Positions 62,903 to 64,000 of a stretch of 64,000 nt of DNA are shown here, one piece after another (position 1 is the stretch's first letter; each line of letters opens with the position of its first letter). The stretch lies in assembly GCF_051020975.1 (NCBI RefSeq), contig NW_027478161.1, forward strand, positions 22,790,001 to 22,854,000. Reading direction: 5' to 3'. The position numbers were made by a program, and so were the translations under genes. This DNA is from Osmia lignaria lignaria. Taxonomy: Eukaryota; Arthropoda; Insecta; Hymenoptera; Megachilidae. The notes under the pieces were generated by a model, which saw only the letters and a list, made by a program, of their open reading frames with translations, ran no database searches and had not been told where the DNA came from.

Positions 62903-64000
62903 AAGTATCTTGGAAACGAAGCGAGCTATGGCAAAATGTTAAGAGACCTTTTTTGTAGAGAATTAAGTTTCCTACTTTTTATGTTCTATGATATTTTTTG
63001 ATCAGATGCGTAGTTCTCGAGATATATCAAGATATTTAAAAGTTCCGAAGCCGCACCAACATAATAGAGATACAGAAACACCGTGGCCCCTTTCTTTGAG
63101 ATAACTCTGCACTATTGCGAGCTGCAAATGCCACTTCCAGCTTAGCTGTGCAGAAGAAGAACAACAAGAAGAAGAAATATCTCGAAAAATGTCCGTCAGG
63201 CCCCTTCCCTTGAGATAAATCTGCAAATATCTCGGAAACGAAGCGAGCTATGGCAAAATGTTAAGAGACCTTATTTGTAGAGAATTAAGTTTCCTACTTT
63301 TTATGTTCTATGATATTTTTTGATCAGATGCGTAGTTCTCGAGATATATCAAGATATTTAAAAGTTCCGAAGCCGCACCAACATAATACAGATACAGAAA
63401 CACCGTGGCCCCTTTCTTTGAGATAACTCTGCACTATTGCGAGCTGTAAATGCCACGTCCAGCTTAGCTGTGCAGAAGAAGAACAACAAGAAGAAGAAAT
63501 ATCTCGAAATATGTCCGTCAGGCCCCTTCCCTCGAGATAAATCTGCAAATATCTCGGAAACGAAGCGAGCTATGGCAAAATGTTAAGAGACCTTTTTTGT
63601 AGAGAATTAAGTTTCCTACTTTTTATGTTCTATGATATTTTTTGATCGGATGCGTAGCTCTCGAGATATATCAAGATATTTAAAAGTTCCGAAGCCGCAC
63701 CAACATAATAGAGATACAGAAACACCGTCGCCCCTTTCTTTGAGATAACTCTGCACTATTGCGAGCTGCAAATGCCACTTCCAGCTTAGCTGTGCAGAAG
63801 AAGACCAACAAGAAGAAGAAATATCTCGAAATATGTCCGTCAGGCCCCTTCCCTTGAGATAAATCTGCAAATATCTCGGAAACGAAGCGAGCTATGGCAA
63901 AATGTTAAGAGACCTTTTTTGTAGAGAATTAAGTTTCCTACTTTTTACGTTCTATGATATTTTTTGATCAGATGCGTAGTTCTCGAGATATATCAAGATA
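62903..64000. repeat. right member of a 13-mer-spaced duplication, cut by window edge
   Basis: Second copy of 58717-59814. It carries its own private changes, ataatacagatac near 63387 and ccgtcgcccc near 63727. It continues unbroken to the last base, so the array extends to the right of the window. Confidence 0.88.
63966..64000. repeat. partial satellite monomer at right edge
   Basis: The first 35 bp of a monomer: GATCAG, the CTCGAG palindrome and the start of the atatatcaagata block. The window ends inside the array. Confidence 0.95.

Larger units (their letters stand above)
1..64000. repeat. 322-bp satellite DNA array filling the window
   Basis: Every line of the window is a copy of one 322-bp unit, always in the same orientation. 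From the GATC at 241 to the GATC at 63966 there are 198 units; five are 8 bp short and one is 9 bp long, which accounts exactly for the 63725 bp. Copies differ mostly by single-base changes at a limited set of positions. No foreign insertion, inversion or unique spacer interrupts the array. A homogeneous tandem array of this length is typical of eukaryotic satellite DNA in constitutive heterochromatin, often at centromeres. Its location in the genome and the species are not shown by the sequence. About 39% GC by hand count of one monomer. Confidence 0.98.

Noticed and set aside
241..63965. Nearly 200 minus-strand open frames of 60-89 codons read as a tandem gene family.
   Set aside because: They are the same frame of one repeat unit, mostly starting at TTG, with replacement-type variation, in-frame stops in several copies, and no recognisable domain or conserved promoter.
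1..64000. CRISPR array.
   Set aside because: Repeats are 322 bp head-to-tail with no unique spacers; CRISPR repeats are about 20-50 bp separated by unique spacers, with cas genes nearby.
1..64000. Transposon or retroelement origin, with terminal repeats or target-site duplications.
   Set aside because: No terminal inverted repeats, long terminal repeats, poly-A ends or transposase/reverse-transcriptase-like frames are visible at monomer or block edges.
1..64000. rDNA, tRNA or histone-type tandem gene cluster.
   Set aside because: The 322-bp unit is too short for rDNA spacers plus genes, has no tRNA cloverleaf or A/B box pair that I can find, and no histone-like frame.

Overview
The whole 64 kb window is one uninterrupted, head-to-tail satellite DNA array. 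I find no convincing protein gene, RNA gene, transposon, CRISPR array or unique sequence. The basic unit is 322 bp and about 39% GC (hand count of one monomer). In a register that starts each monomer at its GATC(AG) motif, the window holds 198 complete monomers from 241 to 63965, with a 240-bp partial copy on the left and a 35-bp partial copy on the right. Net lengths are 322 bp for 192 monomers, 314 bp for five (8-bp deletion) and 331 bp for one (9-bp duplication). These numbers add up exactly across the window.

An array this long and homogeneous points to eukaryotic heterochromatin, such as a centromere, pericentromere or subtelomere. I cannot name the organism. No CENP-B-box-like motif, telomere repeat or recognisable host gene is present to place it.

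The monomers are not identical. A few variant blocks in the head, middle and tail of the monomer are shuffled between copies, and runs of variant monomers recur as higher-order repeats (HORs) of changing size. By region: 0.2-22 kb has 636-bp marker dimers, a 1280-bp 4-mer in tandem and a 7-mer (2246/2254 bp) in three copies. 22-31 kb has a 10-monomer block repeated at a 17-mer (5474 bp) spacing, with a 3-mer (966 bp) inside. 31-35 kb is mixed. 35.3-43.4 kb has a 9-mer (2898 bp) in two copies and an overlapping 5-mer (1610 bp) in two copies. 43.4-49.5 kb is a looser mosaic with 5-, 8- and 10-mer spacings. 49.5-56.6 kb has an 11-mer (3542 bp) in two copies with a nested dimer. 56.6-64 kb has 7-mer and 13-mer spacings, and its last repeat runs off the right edge.

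Each monomer also has internal structure: six GAGATA/TATCTC hexamers, a 24-nt purine-rich mirror repeat, a 27-bp internal duplication 114 bp apart, and T-tracts. A roughly 74-codon minus-strand open frame recurs in almost every monomer. It usually starts at TTG rather than ATG, varies mainly at amino-acid-changing positions and is sometimes broken by stops, so I treat it as a by-product of the repeat and not as a gene.
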